Shown here piece after piece: positions 54,466 to 63,636 of a DNA stretch of 64,000 nt; position 1 is the first letter of the stretch; every line of letters starts with the position of its first letter. The stretch spans positions 48,492 through 112,491 of the forward strand of contig SBHC01000010.1 in assembly GCA_006226375.1 (NCBI GenBank), in the 5' to 3' direction. Under the pieces are notes generated by a model. It saw only the letters and a list, made by a program, of their open reading frames with translations. It was not told the DNA's origin and made no database searches. Made by a program: the position numbers and the translations under genes. Origin of the DNA: Deltaproteobacteria bacterium. Its GTDB lineage: Bacteria > Myxococcota_C > UBA6777.

Positions 54466-55353
54466 ATGAACCTGGATGTATTGAGGACATTTTTGAAGGT
54501 AGCTGAGGAAGGTCACTTAACACGGGCTGCCTACGCACTTCACCTGACACAACCAGCCGTCAGCGCGCAGCTTCGGAAGTTGGAAGATGAGATCGGGCAG
54601 ATGTTGTTTGACCGAAACGCCAAGGGAATGGTGCTGAATGAAGCAGGCGAAGTGTTTCGCTCGTACGCTCGGGAGATCATCGATAGCTTCGAAGAAGCGA
54701 AGCTAGCCACTTTGGAGTTACAAGAGCTACAGAGGGGATCGTTTTCTTTGGGAGGTGGAGCAACAGCCGTAGCGTATTTGCTTCCTCCACTGTTGGGTGA
54801 TTTCTTCCGCGCTCACCCAGGAATCAACGTGTACATCCGTGAGCAGGGAAGCCTGGCGACGATGGAGGCCGTCTCTTCCGGCGAGTTGGATCTTGGAGTC
54901 GTAACCATTCCACCAGAGGGAAAGCTACCCAAACGTTTCCGAAGCCAGCTTACCCTGGAGCATTGGGTTGATGATGAGCTGCAACTGATTGTACCCAACA
55001 AGCACAAGCTATCGGGTGCAGATGAGTTTCAGTGGAGTGACCTGGAAGAACAGGCGTTGGTTCTGTTTGAAGCAGGAAGTGCGGTTCGCGACCTGATCGA
55101 TGAAGGGTTTCGTCAAGCTCGGGTCGAACCCACCATTGTGATGGAGTTGCGATCGATCGAGTCCATCAAACAGATGGTCGGGCAGGGTATTGGTGCAGGC
55201 TTTGTGAGTGGTTTTGCATTGGCTGACAGCCAGGGAGGGTTGAGCTGTCGTTCCCATTCCTTGCGACGACAACTTGGAATTGTCTACCGCAGCAACAAGC
55301 GGATGAGCCGGGCTGCTTCTGCGTTTCTCGCGAGGATGAAAGACTCTCAGTAG
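54466..55353 (+). CDS. LysR-family transcriptional regulator
   Basis: 295 residues. N-terminal winged helix-turn-helix (L-D-V-L-R-T-F-L-K-V-A-E-E-G-H-L-T-R-A-A, Q-P-A-V-S-A-Q-L-R-K-L-E), followed by a periplasmic-binding-protein-like effector domain. Divergence from acnA and the palindrome in the spacer suggest control of acnA and of itself, with a TCA-related or redox effector (inference). Its stop overlaps the stop of the convergent chalcone-isomerase-like gene by 7 bases. Confidence 0.95.
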   Translation: MNLDVLRTFLKVAEEGHLTRAAYALHLTQPAVSAQLRKLEDEIGQMLFDRNAKGMVLNEAGEVFRSYAREIIDSFEEAKLATLELQELQRGSFSLGGGATAVAYLLPPLLGDFFRAHPGINVYIREQGSLATMEAVSSGELDLGVVTIPPEGKLPKRFRSQLTLEHWVDDELQLIVPNKHKLSGADEFQWSDLEEQALVLFEAGSAVRDLIDEGFRQARVEPTIVMELRSIESIKQMVGQGIGAGFVSGFALADSQGGLSCRSHSLRRQLGIVYRSNKRMSRAASAFLARMKDSQ

Positions 55354-56120
55354 AGGTCGCTCATACCTGAGGCAAAGTCTTTCTTGGCACCTTCGGAGAT
55401 GGGCTCAGCGCCGAGGTAAACATCAAACAAAGCTTTGGCGAAGTCGGCGTTCTTGATGGTGCCTTTGAGTTCACCGTTGATTTCGGCATGGAGGGTGCCG
55501 TCATCCAACCAGATCATCTTGATTTCGTCCTTGTCGACGAGATCTTTGTCGAAGAAGCCTTTGAACGTCTCCAGGTCTTTCATGGCAGCTTCTTTGGTCG
55601 CGCCTTCCATTTTGTCGATGCGAGGCTGCAACGACTCAGCGAAAGCATCCGCCATGGTCTTCTTGTCCACGCTGTAGACCATCACAAGACGCAACGACTT
55701 ACCAAACGCACCGTTCAGTAACTTGTCGTAGAAGGTGGTGTCCTTCTGCAGTTCAGCAACAGATTTGGTGTTCCAGGGCTTGAGCTCTTCGCGACCTTTA
55801 ACCACATCAATGTAGAACCCAATCACATAGATTTTGATTTGCAAGATGGTCTTGGTGCGAAGTCCGGTGCCCATGAAGAAGTGCTTGTTCTCACTTCCAC
55901 GTACGGTCGTGTATCCTTGAAACTCAACCTTGGTTTCGGGCTCCGTAAACTTTGCGTCTTCTGCACGGCTGGGTGTTCCTGTGTCCGTGCGACGCTCAGG
56001 TGGCTTGTTTTGGTTTGTGTTGGAATTGTTGGACGAATCGGGCGTGCCACTACAGGCGGCAAGCATTCCAGCAACACCGCAAGACAATAGCATGACAAGA
56101 CATAGCTTCTTCACGTTCAT
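55347..56120 (-). CDS. Chalcone-isomerase-fold lipoprotein
   Basis: 257 residues, TAGGAG before the ATG, lipobox L-A-A-C-S. After an Asn/Thr/Pro linker, residues about 70-250 resemble bacterial chalcone-isomerase-like proteins (F-F-M-G-T-G-L-R-T-K-T-I, I-Y-V-I-G-F-Y-I-D, L-R-L-V-M-V-Y-S-V-D, L-D-D-G-T-L-H-A-E-I-N-G). Bacterial members are mostly non-catalytic and may bind fatty acids. It follows the RpoC-like gene by 96 bp on the same strand. Confidence 0.8.
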   Translation of the reverse strand: MNVKKLCLVMLLSCGVAGMLAACSGTPDSSNNSNTNQNKPPERRTDTGTPSRAEDAKFTEPETKVEFQGYTTVRGSENKHFFMGTGLRTKTILQIKIYVIGFYIDVVKGREELKPWNTKSVAELQKDTTFYDKLLNGAFGKSLRLVMVYSVDKKTMADAFAESLQPRIDKMEGATKEAAMKDLETFKGFFDKDLVDKDEIKMIWLDDGTLHAEINGELKGTIKNADFAKALFDVYLGAEPISEGAKKDFASGMSDLY

Positions 56121-56216
56121 TCTATACTCCTACCTATTGAGAATTCACGTAGTCTTAGGGAGATAGACATGCTTTGTCAAGAAGCCAACACAAGTGAGCG
56201 AAGCGTCCCAAGAACC

Positions 56217-57269
56217 TCAATCGTTCGGTTTTTCGAAGGTAATCCCCATCGCAGCGACAAGATGGAGCCAACGAGCCGCTTCCGCAGGCAAAGAGAGGTT
56301 TGGTTCGCGGGCAGCAAAGAAGTTATCCAAAGCAGCACAGATCTCGCTCATGACACGGGGGTTCTCGTCCTTAAGCTCATCCATCATTTGCTGCAGCCCG
56401 GCAATGACGTGCTTGTGAGGGCCATAAATAATCTTCTCGTTGAGACCGTTCTCCACCAAAGTATCATAGGACTCCTGTAGCATCCGCATCTCATTCACAA
56501 TGATGATCACAGGGGCGTTCAATTCTTTCAGCCGCACCAGCCGGTTGTTTCGGTTGATCATCCGCCGGTACAGATCGTTGATTTCATGGACGGAGGCTTT
56601 GACCCCTTGTTCTTGCAGCTCGGCCATGGCTCCGCTGGCAGGTCGAAGGGTGCTGGGAAGAATCCACACACGCTCTGACACCATCGAAGCAGGATACCCT
56701 TTCTCCTCCAGGCATTGACGAATCGCATCACCTCCCCAGGCCACAGTCAGGTCGTTTCCAGAGAGACGAAACGCATCCTCGCTGTTGATCCACTCTCCTT
56801 CCAAAATCTCCATCAAGCGGCTGTCTATGACCAACGCTTCCTCGTACCGGGAAATGCGCACCACGTTCTCATGAGGGATCCCCAGCCAGTTTGACAGAAG
56901 CTGGGTATCTTTGAAGACAAACCAGGGATGAATTAAGCTGCAGCCTGTCTCCACCCGGCCCATTCGCTCCGAAAGGCCAAAGAACGCATCCAAGGAAGTG
57001 TGGGCGGAGTCGGAGAGCGCGGCCACAAGGTCACTCTCTTCATTGTAGGAATCCGAACCAAACACCTCTTCACAGAAGAGTCCACCTTTTTCAGGTCGGT
57101 AGGTACGATAATTGAAGGTTTCAGGTTTTCGGATGGCGCCTGCACTCCAGCGATCCACTTCTGCTGTCGAGAAGAATCGGGGCGCTGCATCAGACTGCTG
57201 AAATGCAGAGGGAGAAATCCCCAAGCCTTGCCACAAGACATCAGAGATTTCGCTGGTGTATGCTGTCAT
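56217..57269 (-). CDS. RpoC N-terminal-domain paralogue (truncated beta-prime-like protein)
   Basis: 350 residues from ATG at 57269 (AGGAG 6 bases upstream; upstream ATG at 57302 less well placed). Residues 33-72 match RpoC (V-D-R-W-S-A-G-A-I-R-K-P-E-T-F-N-Y-R-T, P-E-K-G-G-L-F-C-E-E-V-F-G). Residues 102-149 match the clamp (R-M-G-R-V-E, I-H-P-W-F-V-F-K, E-A-L-V-I-D); 201-276 match the pre-lid to coiled-coil part (I-L-P-S-T-L-R-P, E-I-N-D-L-Y-R-R-M-I-N-R-N-N-R-L, N-E-M-R-M-L-Q-E-S). The zinc ribbon is replaced by an unrelated stretch (73-100). The frame ends before the rudder and the Mg-binding N-A-D-F-D-G-D, so it cannot catalyse. The coiled coil that binds sigma region 2 in true RpoC is the best preserved part. 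Neighbours: a copper monooxygenase lipoprotein (63 bp upstream) and the chalcone-isomerase-like lipoprotein. Confidence 0.87.
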   Translation of the reverse strand: MTAYTSEISDVLWQGLGISPSAFQQSDAAPRFFSTAEVDRWSAGAIRKPETFNYRTYRPEKGGLFCEEVFGSDSYNEESDLVAALSDSAHTSLDAFFGLSERMGRVETGCSLIHPWFVFKDTQLLSNWLGIPHENVVRISRYEEALVIDSRLMEILEGEWINSEDAFRLSGNDLTVAWGGDAIRQCLEEKGYPASMVSERVWILPSTLRPASGAMAELQEQGVKASVHEINDLYRRMINRNNRLVRLKELNAPVIIIVNEMRMLQESYDTLVENGLNEKIIYGPHKHVIAGLQQMMDELKDENPRVMSEICAALDNFFAAREPNLSLPAEAARWLHLVAAMGITFEKPND

Positions 57270-57332
57270 TGAGTGCTCCTGGAATGACGGAGAACAATGC
57301 AAAACAAAAGGTGGGGAACGCAGGAGGGTTTT

Positions 57333-59183
57333 TTAAGAGTCGATCTTTTCAAAGGTCATCACGATGGTGTCGATGATGTCGAGCAAACCGCCTTTGCCTT
57401 TGGGGGTGATTGCGATGGTGATGGTGTTGCCATTGACTTCGTATTGGAAGGTAGACTTGTCAAAGTCGCCACATCCATTTTCCAGCACAAACGTTCCAGC
57501 TTTGGCGTCAGCTTTGAGGTCACCAGAGAAGCTGCTTTGGCTGTCTGTGTCAAAGGAGAGTGTGTCTGGACCTCGCAACGCCAAGCGACTCATCACGTCC
57601 AAGTGAAGCTTTCCGCCTTCTGTTGAAAGGATACCTTTGCTCAGGATGTGACTCTTTTTGAAATCAAGCTCGATGGCGCCATACGAGTTCGAGTTCATAA
57701 ACAAGGTTGTTTCTTTTACAACCCACTTGCTCTGGGGAACTTCGCCACCTTTGAAAGCGGGAGCCTTCTCCAAAACAAACTTTCCAGAGCCAATGGGCAC
57801 GAAGATGCTGCTTGCATCCACTCCACACTTACCGGGCTTGTAGTTAAGTTGATCACCCAATTCGTTGCAGTAACCGGTGCCTTTGGGCGGTGGCGTCACG
57901 TACAGAAAGCCAAAGCACATCTCGTCTTTGGTTCCGCCGCCTTGCTTGACCGTAATATCAAGATTGTTTTTGAAGGTACATGTGGTGACAATCTTGTCGC
58001 CCTCCTCCAGAACCATCGGTGTTTCGTAGAAGTTCTGGAACTCAAAAGACCAGCCTGTCAACAAGATGAGCATCTCTTCTGCGCCATCTTTGCGCTTGAT
58101 TTTTTGGACAAACTCGGAGCCGATCTCATGCATGTGAGGCATATTGGCAAGAATCCGGGTTTTGGTTCCCATGGTGCAAGAGCTAGAGACGGTCAGATCG
58201 GACTTGGGGGGAACGCTGAAGGTGTGAGGTCCAGGAACCAACATTCCGTACTCAGTCCCTTTTGCAGGGCCGTGGTAAATGCGGATACCGCTGCTGTCGA
58301 CCGCGTTTTTCACGCCCGCGCCGTTGTTGTAATGGATTTGCACGATGAACCGGTCGCCGGGTTTCATTCGGACGCCGCCATCGGGGAACTCTACCGCTCC
58401 GCCGCCGGGAGCCCAAGCGTACATGTACTGCGTATCACCAGGGGTTCCACGACACTTGAACACTTTCTCCAGCTTCGTGTTCGGGTTGGTCACACGAAGC
58501 AACACGGTGTGGTGCAACACCCGGCTTTCGTCCACAACCGTCTCGATGCGCTTGATAAAACGATCGACCTGGTTGGGTGCCTCAAAGGTGAAACATTGGT
58601 ACAGATCGAGGATGTGTTCGCCGACTTCAAACTTGTTAGCGAGCATGTCGACCTTTTCGAAATCGCCCGACTTGGGAGGCTCAGGAGGTGCCCGAAAGAC
58701 ATTGGCCGTGGAGGTGAAGCCGATGCTATGGTCGGCGTGTTTTTCACCGCAGGTCGCCCACTCCACGAGGGTGTCAAGTTCGGTGTGAGGCAGCTGGGGT
58801 GTTCCCTGTGGGGGCATGGTTTTTTTCAACATACGCGCTGCAATCCGGTCCACCTGGCGCTTACCGATTTCACCCTTGACCAAGGTGTCGTAGTCGATCA
58901 AGCTGTAGGGAGCGCCGTAGTTGACGTTCTCACCGTGACACTGGTTGCAGCGTTTGGCGACAAGATCTTTCACTGTTTTGTCCCACACGGACTTGCTGGG
59001 AACACACGACGTACTGCTGGTGCCTTCAGGAGTGACAGAGACTCCATCAGTCACGCCAGCATCTTGGGATGTGTTCCCCTCCTGTGTATCCGAAGAAGGA
59101 CCACAACCGCCAACAACCAAAAAGCCCCACAAAAGAAGGCTACAAACTACACCAATCCCATGCGAGAGAGAAAACCTAGACAT
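57333..59183 (-). CDS. Copper type II (PHM/DBM-like) monooxygenase lipoprotein with N-terminal cytochrome c
   Basis: 616 residues from ATG at 59183 (alternative 59201), lipobox V-V-G-G-C. Residues about 55-140 form a cytochrome c domain (R-C-N-Q-C-H-G with distal T-M-P-P-Q-G-T). Then comes a peptidylglycine/dopamine-monooxygenase-like pair of domains: L-H-H-T-V-L-L, Q-I-H-Y-N-N, M-P-H-M-H-E-I-G and D-E-M-C-F-G-F, which supply the His, His-x-His and Met ligands of the two coppers. The C-terminus (about 470-610) is a beta domain of lipocalin look. Linking a cytochrome to the copper centres suggests an electron path that replaces ascorbate (inference). Confidence 0.85.
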   Translation of the reverse strand: MSRFSLSHGIGVVCSLLLWGFLVVGGCGPSSDTQEGNTSQDAGVTDGVSVTPEGTSSTSCVPSKSVWDKTVKDLVAKRCNQCHGENVNYGAPYSLIDYDTLVKGEIGKRQVDRIAARMLKKTMPPQGTPQLPHTELDTLVEWATCGEKHADHSIGFTSTANVFRAPPEPPKSGDFEKVDMLANKFEVGEHILDLYQCFTFEAPNQVDRFIKRIETVVDESRVLHHTVLLRVTNPNTKLEKVFKCRGTPGDTQYMYAWAPGGGAVEFPDGGVRMKPGDRFIVQIHYNNGAGVKNAVDSSGIRIYHGPAKGTEYGMLVPGPHTFSVPPKSDLTVSSSCTMGTKTRILANMPHMHEIGSEFVQKIKRKDGAEEMLILLTGWSFEFQNFYETPMVLEEGDKIVTTCTFKNNLDITVKQGGGTKDEMCFGFLYVTPPPKGTGYCNELGDQLNYKPGKCGVDASSIFVPIGSGKFVLEKAPAFKGGEVPQSKWVVKETTLFMNSNSYGAIELDFKKSHILSKGILSTEGGKLHLDVMSRLALRGPDTLSFDTDSQSSFSGDLKADAKAGTFVLENGCGDFDKSTFQYEVNGNTITIAITPKGKGGLLDIIDTIVMTFEKIDS

Positions 59184-59390
59184 ACTCTTGCCCCATACCA
59201 AACCAAAAAAGTTGCGTTCAAACAGGATGTGTTTGCAAAAGAAAATCGTGTACCCTACGATCTACCCTGCACGTGACCTGCCCCCTGTTGCCAGTAACAG
59301 GTCATTCGCCAGCGACCATACAACGAGAAAACCCTACTTGCAAGCGGCTTTTGCTGGAATCCCCTCCACCTAGAGAAAGGATTTGCGCTG

Positions 59391-60101
59391 ATGGGTCATT
59401 GGAAACATTGGCTTCGAAACAAGCTTCTACCAACCATCCGGCCTGAATTTGTCATGGTCTTGTTTCTGGTTCTTCTTTTTCATGCCCACTACTTTGGCAC
59501 GGAACACGTTATGGTGCGCAAACTCTTTGCTTTGCGGCCCAGAGTCTTTTGGTTGTTGTTGTGGGCATACGGGCTACTTGTGTTCGGCCTCAACCTGTTC
59601 TCAAACCAAGACCCACAGCAAAAAGCCAAAGCCAAACGCATGGAAGAGTTACGCCGCAAGTACAGGCCCGAACAGGCGCAAGAGCCAGATGAAGAGGAGG
59701 AAGCCGCAGATCCCATCGCCTGGTTCTTGCTGCTGGGCAGCGCGTTGGGTCATAGCTTGTTGATGGGTGCGCTGGCCATCACGATGAAACGCCCAACGCC
59801 TTGGGACCTTGCGATGTTGTTTTACGCCATCACCCAGTGCGGGCTGGCTCTGTACTACATCCTCTTTCCACTCCAAGAAACAACAGCCCCAATGAACGGA
59901 AGCCGCTGGTACGATGTCCTCCTTTATCTCGGCATCATCGTCGGAGCGACTCTTCTCTTGGAGAACTTTTCCACGTTGCGCCCCATGGCCATCACCACCA
60001 GCCTCGTTGCAGGTGCCCATGTGTTCTTCGAGTTTCGTAGACGGTGGCAACACACAGACACGAACATTCTCTCGTCACAGGAGCGCGGTGGTCTCCCTTG
60101 A
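59391..60101 (+). CDS. Polytopic membrane protein of unknown function
   Basis: 236 residues, AAAGGA before the ATG. About six membrane helices, with an acidic cytosolic loop (P-D-E-E-E-E-A-A) after a Lys/Arg-rich stretch between helices 2 and 3. Not recognised. The next gene starts 53 bp downstream on the same strand, so they may be co-transcribed. Confidence 0.72.
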   Translation: MGHWKHWLRNKLLPTIRPEFVMVLFLVLLFHAHYFGTEHVMVRKLFALRPRVFWLLLWAYGLLVFGLNLFSNQDPQQKAKAKRMEELRRKYRPEQAQEPDEEEEAADPIAWFLLLGSALGHSLLMGALAITMKRPTPWDLAMLFYAITQCGLALYYILFPLQETTAPMNGSRWYDVLLYLGIIVGATLLLENFSTLRPMAITTSLVAGAHVFFEFRRRWQHTDTNILSSQERGGLP

Positions 60102-60153
60102 TACGATCGTTCGGCAACACCCCAACCCTTTTTCAGCACATAGGAGCGAGGAA

Positions 60154-60795
60154 ATGGAGATCGGCTTTTTGCTCTTCCCTCATGTTACACAGTTGGACTT
60201 TACAGGACCCATCCAGGTGTTCCAAAAGCTCCCAAGAGCAAAAGTTCATGTGGTTGCGAAGACGAAAGAGCCCATCCCAACAGACTGTGGTTTTCACATC
60301 GTCCCCACCTGCACCTTTCAAGAAGCTCCGACCTTGGACTTGCTCTGTATCCCCGGTGGATTCGGAGTCTCTGCTGTTTTTCAAGACCCAGCAACGCTTG
60401 AGTTTGTATCTCGTGTTTCCGAGCAGGCCACATGGTTAACCAGCGTATGCACTGGAGCGTTTGTTCTGGGGAAGGCGGGCCTGCTACAAGGACGAAAGGC
60501 AACGACCCATTGGGCGTATCGTCACCTCCTACCTCAGGTCGGCGCGGTACCTGTAGAGGCAAGAGTTGTTCGCGATGGACATGTTTGGACTGGAGGAGGT
60601 GTCACTGCAGGTATCGACTTTGCGCTAACCCTTGTGAGTGAAATCGACGGAATCGACACAGCCCAAGGCATTCAACTCGCATTGGAGTATGACCCAGCAC
60701 CTCCCCAATGGAACACAGAGCCCGAGGTCCAACGCAAGCAACTTAGGGAACAATACCAATCACGGATTGACACGTTCTCCGCCCTGCTTGGTTAA
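60154..60795 (+). CDS. DJ-1/PfpI-family protein, isonitrile-hydratase-like
   Basis: 213 residues from ATG at 60154 (AGGAG 7 bases upstream); the longer frame from 59914 is an overlap artefact. Motifs: M-E-I-G-F-L-L-F-P-H-V-T-Q-L-D-F-T-G-P, L-L-C-I-P-G-G-F-G, and the nucleophile elbow S-V-C-T-G-A-F-V-L-G-K-A-G-L with Cys99. T-T-H-W and G-G-V-T-A-G-I-D follow, the pattern of ThiJ/PfpI isonitrile hydratases and GlxA-like domains. Cytosolic. Substrate uncertain. Confidence 0.88.
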   Translation: MEIGFLLFPHVTQLDFTGPIQVFQKLPRAKVHVVAKTKEPIPTDCGFHIVPTCTFQEAPTLDLLCIPGGFGVSAVFQDPATLEFVSRVSEQATWLTSVCTGAFVLGKAGLLQGRKATTHWAYRHLLPQVGAVPVEARVVRDGHVWTGGGVTAGIDFALTLVSEIDGIDTAQGIQLALEYDPAPPQWNTEPEVQRKQLREQYQSRIDTFSALLG

Positions 60796-60831
60796 CACGA
60801 GATTTTCTCCTCCACACAAGCGAACGAACCC

Positions 60832-63276
60832 TCACTTTGAAGGCGCTGGTACACCCGACACAGCCTTTCCGTAGTTCCCGTTGAGCACATGGATGATACG
60901 ATAGAGCGTACGAAGGCTCATCTTACCTTCGCTCATCGTCACCAGGTTTCGCAGAGGCATCTCAAGCAGCATAGTCTCCAACATCCTGCTGTTCTCTTCA
61001 GTGAGAGTCCCCGCCATTTCCTCCATCGCCTTCTTTTTGATAATGTTCACCAGCTTCCGACCCAGCCATGTTTGCTGGATTTCCATCAACGTTGTATTGG
61101 TATGAAAAGGTCGCACAGGCACCGGCTCTGGAATCGGACGCCCCAGCCACTGTTCAAACGCAGCCTCTGAAAACGCTGCAGGATCCGGCTTCTTCAGCGA
61201 AGAGTCGCTTGGAGTGTTGGCTTCGGCTTCTGTTTGCAACCGGATGGTTTCTTCCAAGCGGACATCCGCAACCGACGCAGCAGCCGACAGAACAAAAGCA
61301 TCGGAGTCAACGACCCAGCCTTGTTGCTCGACAGACCAGTATGCAAAGTCTCTTGGCTTCAGAACAAACGATGCTTTCTGTGTGTCTCCTGGCTTAAGAA
61401 AGACTTTGTCAAAGGCCCTCAACTCTTTCTTGGGTCGCGGCAGCTTGGGGTTCACCTGACCGATGTAAAGTTGCACCGCCTCGGATCCGGCAAGAGAGCC
61501 TGTATTGGTAACGTCCCATTCGACAGTGATTGCGTCCGATTCTTTCATCGAAAACAACGTCGGTTCATCTCCAACCGGAGCACCCGAGACAGTCAAATTG
61601 TTGTAAGCAAAGGTGGTGTACGACAAGCCATGGCCGAACGGGAAAGCAACGGGAACCTCAGCAGTATCAAAGTAACGGTATCCCACCCAAATGGTTTCGC
61701 GATACTGCGTTTGTCGAGTCGTACCTGGAAACCAGGCATCACTAGCGACGTCCGTCTGCTGCAAAGGAAATGTCTCGGCCAGCTTTCCACTCGGGTTGAC
61801 TTCACCTGTTAGAACTTGCACGAGCGCTGATGCACCCGCCTGTCCTCCGAGGTAGGCCTCCAGAATCGCGGGGACCTTCTCCTTGAAAGGCAACGCCACA
61901 GGAGCACCGTTTTGCAACACAACAACAAGCTTGTGATGTACCGGCGCGAGCGCATCAATCAATTGAAGTTGTTGGGAAGGCAAATCCATGTGATGACGAT
62001 CAAAGCCTTCCGACTCAAAGTCAGGGGTCAGCCCCACAACAAGGACGACGTTGTCAGCTGCTTCTGCGACCTTCAACGCATCATCGATCTGAGCTTGGGT
62101 CAACGCACCTTGCCGACTGTACCCTTCGCTGTAAACGACCTTATCCTCCCCAAACGCCCGTTGAAGCTCTTCAAGGGGCGTCTCCAGTTGGTGGGGAGTA
62201 ATTTGAGAGCTACCCGCCCCTTGGTATCGAGTGTGAACGGCCAACGCACCGAGAACTGCGATGGATTGTTGGGTAGAAAGAGGCAGAATGTTGCCCTCGT
62301 TTTGTAGCAACACACAGGATTCTGCAGCAATGTCTCTGGCCAATCGATGATGAGCACCCAAATCAACGGTGTCTTGGTTGGTATGAGCATCTTGCCCCTG
62401 AAGAATCAGTTTAACTACTTTGGCAACAGAGCGATCGAGCTGTTCAAGGGTGAGATCCCCTTCTCGAATCGCCTTTAGGATGAATTGTTTTCCAATCGCC
62501 CCAGAGGAAGGCATCTCCAATGCCTGCCCTGCCTTAAGACCATCAACACGGTTGTTGTTCGCCCCCCAGTCTGTGACCACGAGACCTTGAAACCCCCACT
62601 CTTCCTCCAAGATGGAGGTTAAGAGCCGATGATGTTCCGCGAGGTAGGTGCCGTTTAATTTGTTGTACGCACACATCACCGTCCAGGGCTGTGACTCCTT
62701 GATCGCCATCTCAAAACCTGTCAGGTAGATTTCACGTAGAGTGCGTTCATCCACAATTGCATCCACCACCATACGGTAGTGCTCATGGTTGTTAACGGCG
62801 TAATGCTTCAGGCTGGCTCCCACCTTCTGGCTTTGCACACCATGAATCCACTCCGTCGCCATTGCTCCCGAAAGATAGGGGTCTTCGGAGAAGTACTCAA
62901 AGTTACGCCCTCCCAAAGGATGGCGCTTGATGTTGATACCTGGGCCCAAAAGAACCGAGACATGTTCGGCTCGGCTCTCTCGCCCCAACGCTTCTCCCAA
63001 CTCACGAAGCAACGAGCGATTCCATGTTGCAGCCAATCCAGACGCAGTGGGAAAGCAGGTCGCTTCCACCGAATCATTGAGGCCAACATGATCGGAGTCG
63101 CCGGTTTGTTTCCGCAATCCGTGAGGGCCATCTGTAACCATGATGGATGGAAGACCCAGCCGCTCCACACCGTGAAGGAACCAAAACCCTTTTCCCGAAC
63201 AAAGCTGAGCCTTTTCATCCAAGGTAAGATTGGCAACGAGTTGCTCCACCTGACCTGGGTCCACATCCATTCCCAT
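60832..63276 (-). CDS. GH3 family beta-glucosidase
   Basis: 814 residues from ATG at 63276 (AAGGA 7 bases upstream; the 63387 ATG is rejected). Typical domain order: N-terminal barrel with the D-G-P-H-G-L-R region, K-R-H-P-L-G-G-R-N-F-E-Y-F-S-E-D-P, L-K-H-Y-A-V-N-N-H-E and the nucleophile V-V-T-D-W-G-A (Asp236); then an alpha/beta sandwich and a fibronectin-III-like end. A C-terminal helical extension (about 705-810) is longer than usual. No signal peptide, so it likely acts on imported oligosaccharides. Single gene, with its own promoter next to tetR. Confidence 0.95.
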   Translation of the reverse strand: MGMDVDPGQVEQLVANLTLDEKAQLCSGKGFWFLHGVERLGLPSIMVTDGPHGLRKQTGDSDHVGLNDSVEATCFPTASGLAATWNRSLLRELGEALGRESRAEHVSVLLGPGINIKRHPLGGRNFEYFSEDPYLSGAMATEWIHGVQSQKVGASLKHYAVNNHEHYRMVVDAIVDERTLREIYLTGFEMAIKESQPWTVMCAYNKLNGTYLAEHHRLLTSILEEEWGFQGLVVTDWGANNNRVDGLKAGQALEMPSSGAIGKQFILKAIREGDLTLEQLDRSVAKVVKLILQGQDAHTNQDTVDLGAHHRLARDIAAESCVLLQNEGNILPLSTQQSIAVLGALAVHTRYQGAGSSQITPHQLETPLEELQRAFGEDKVVYSEGYSRQGALTQAQIDDALKVAEAADNVVLVVGLTPDFESEGFDRHHMDLPSQQLQLIDALAPVHHKLVVVLQNGAPVALPFKEKVPAILEAYLGGQAGASALVQVLTGEVNPSGKLAETFPLQQTDVASDAWFPGTTRQTQYRETIWVGYRYFDTAEVPVAFPFGHGLSYTTFAYNNLTVSGAPVGDEPTLFSMKESDAITVEWDVTNTGSLAGSEAVQLYIGQVNPKLPRPKKELRAFDKVFLKPGDTQKASFVLKPRDFAYWSVEQQGWVVDSDAFVLSAAASVADVRLEETIRLQTEAEANTPSDSSLKKPDPAAFSEAAFEQWLGRPIPEPVPVRPFHTNTTLMEIQQTWLGRKLVNIIKKKAMEEMAGTLTEENSRMLETMLLEMPLRNLVTMSEGKMSLRTLYRIIHVLNGNYGKAVSGVPAPSK

Positions 63277-63636
63277 TCGAACATCCTTGAAGCGCTGTAG
63301 TGTGCGTCCTTTTGGTCTGTTGCACGCACATGGAGACAAGAGCCTGAACCTCCAGAAAACCCTAGCCGGTCCCATTTTCCTTGTCAAACCCTACCCTGCC
63401 ATCCACATGCAACGGCAGAAAAGCATCACGCGGGACAGCGCTCCATTGCATAGCTTCTTTTTCTTATCCTCCGTCCAAATTAGCTATATGGACATGGTTC
63501 GCCATCCGAAGAAGCAACACCAAATACAACAGTCATATCGAATTCTTACAAAGCCCAACCCCATTTTTTTCACAAAATGGGGAAATGGAAATCCAGGGAG
63601 GTGGGTTTGTAAGAGAGGAAGGAGGACACGAGAATC
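63277..63636. other. Divergent intergenic spacer, no gene seen
   Basis: 360 bp between the GH3 gene (minus) and tetR (plus). Overlapping short frames look non-coding. It contains the inverted repeat listed separately and is likely the regulatory region for both genes. Confidence 0.55.
63560..63583. promoter_or_regulatory. Perfect 9-bp inverted repeat upstream of tetR
   Basis: CCCCATTTT and AAAATGGGG pair around a 6-base centre (TTTCAC). It lies 53 bp before the TetR start codon, in the spacer shared with the GH3 gene. It could be the TetR operator or an RNA hairpin. Confidence 0.5.

Noticed and set aside
57648..59276. 542-codon plus-strand frame opposite the copper monooxygenase gene
   Set aside because: The minus-strand reading has clear copper and heme motifs; the plus frame has no domain and is a shadow.
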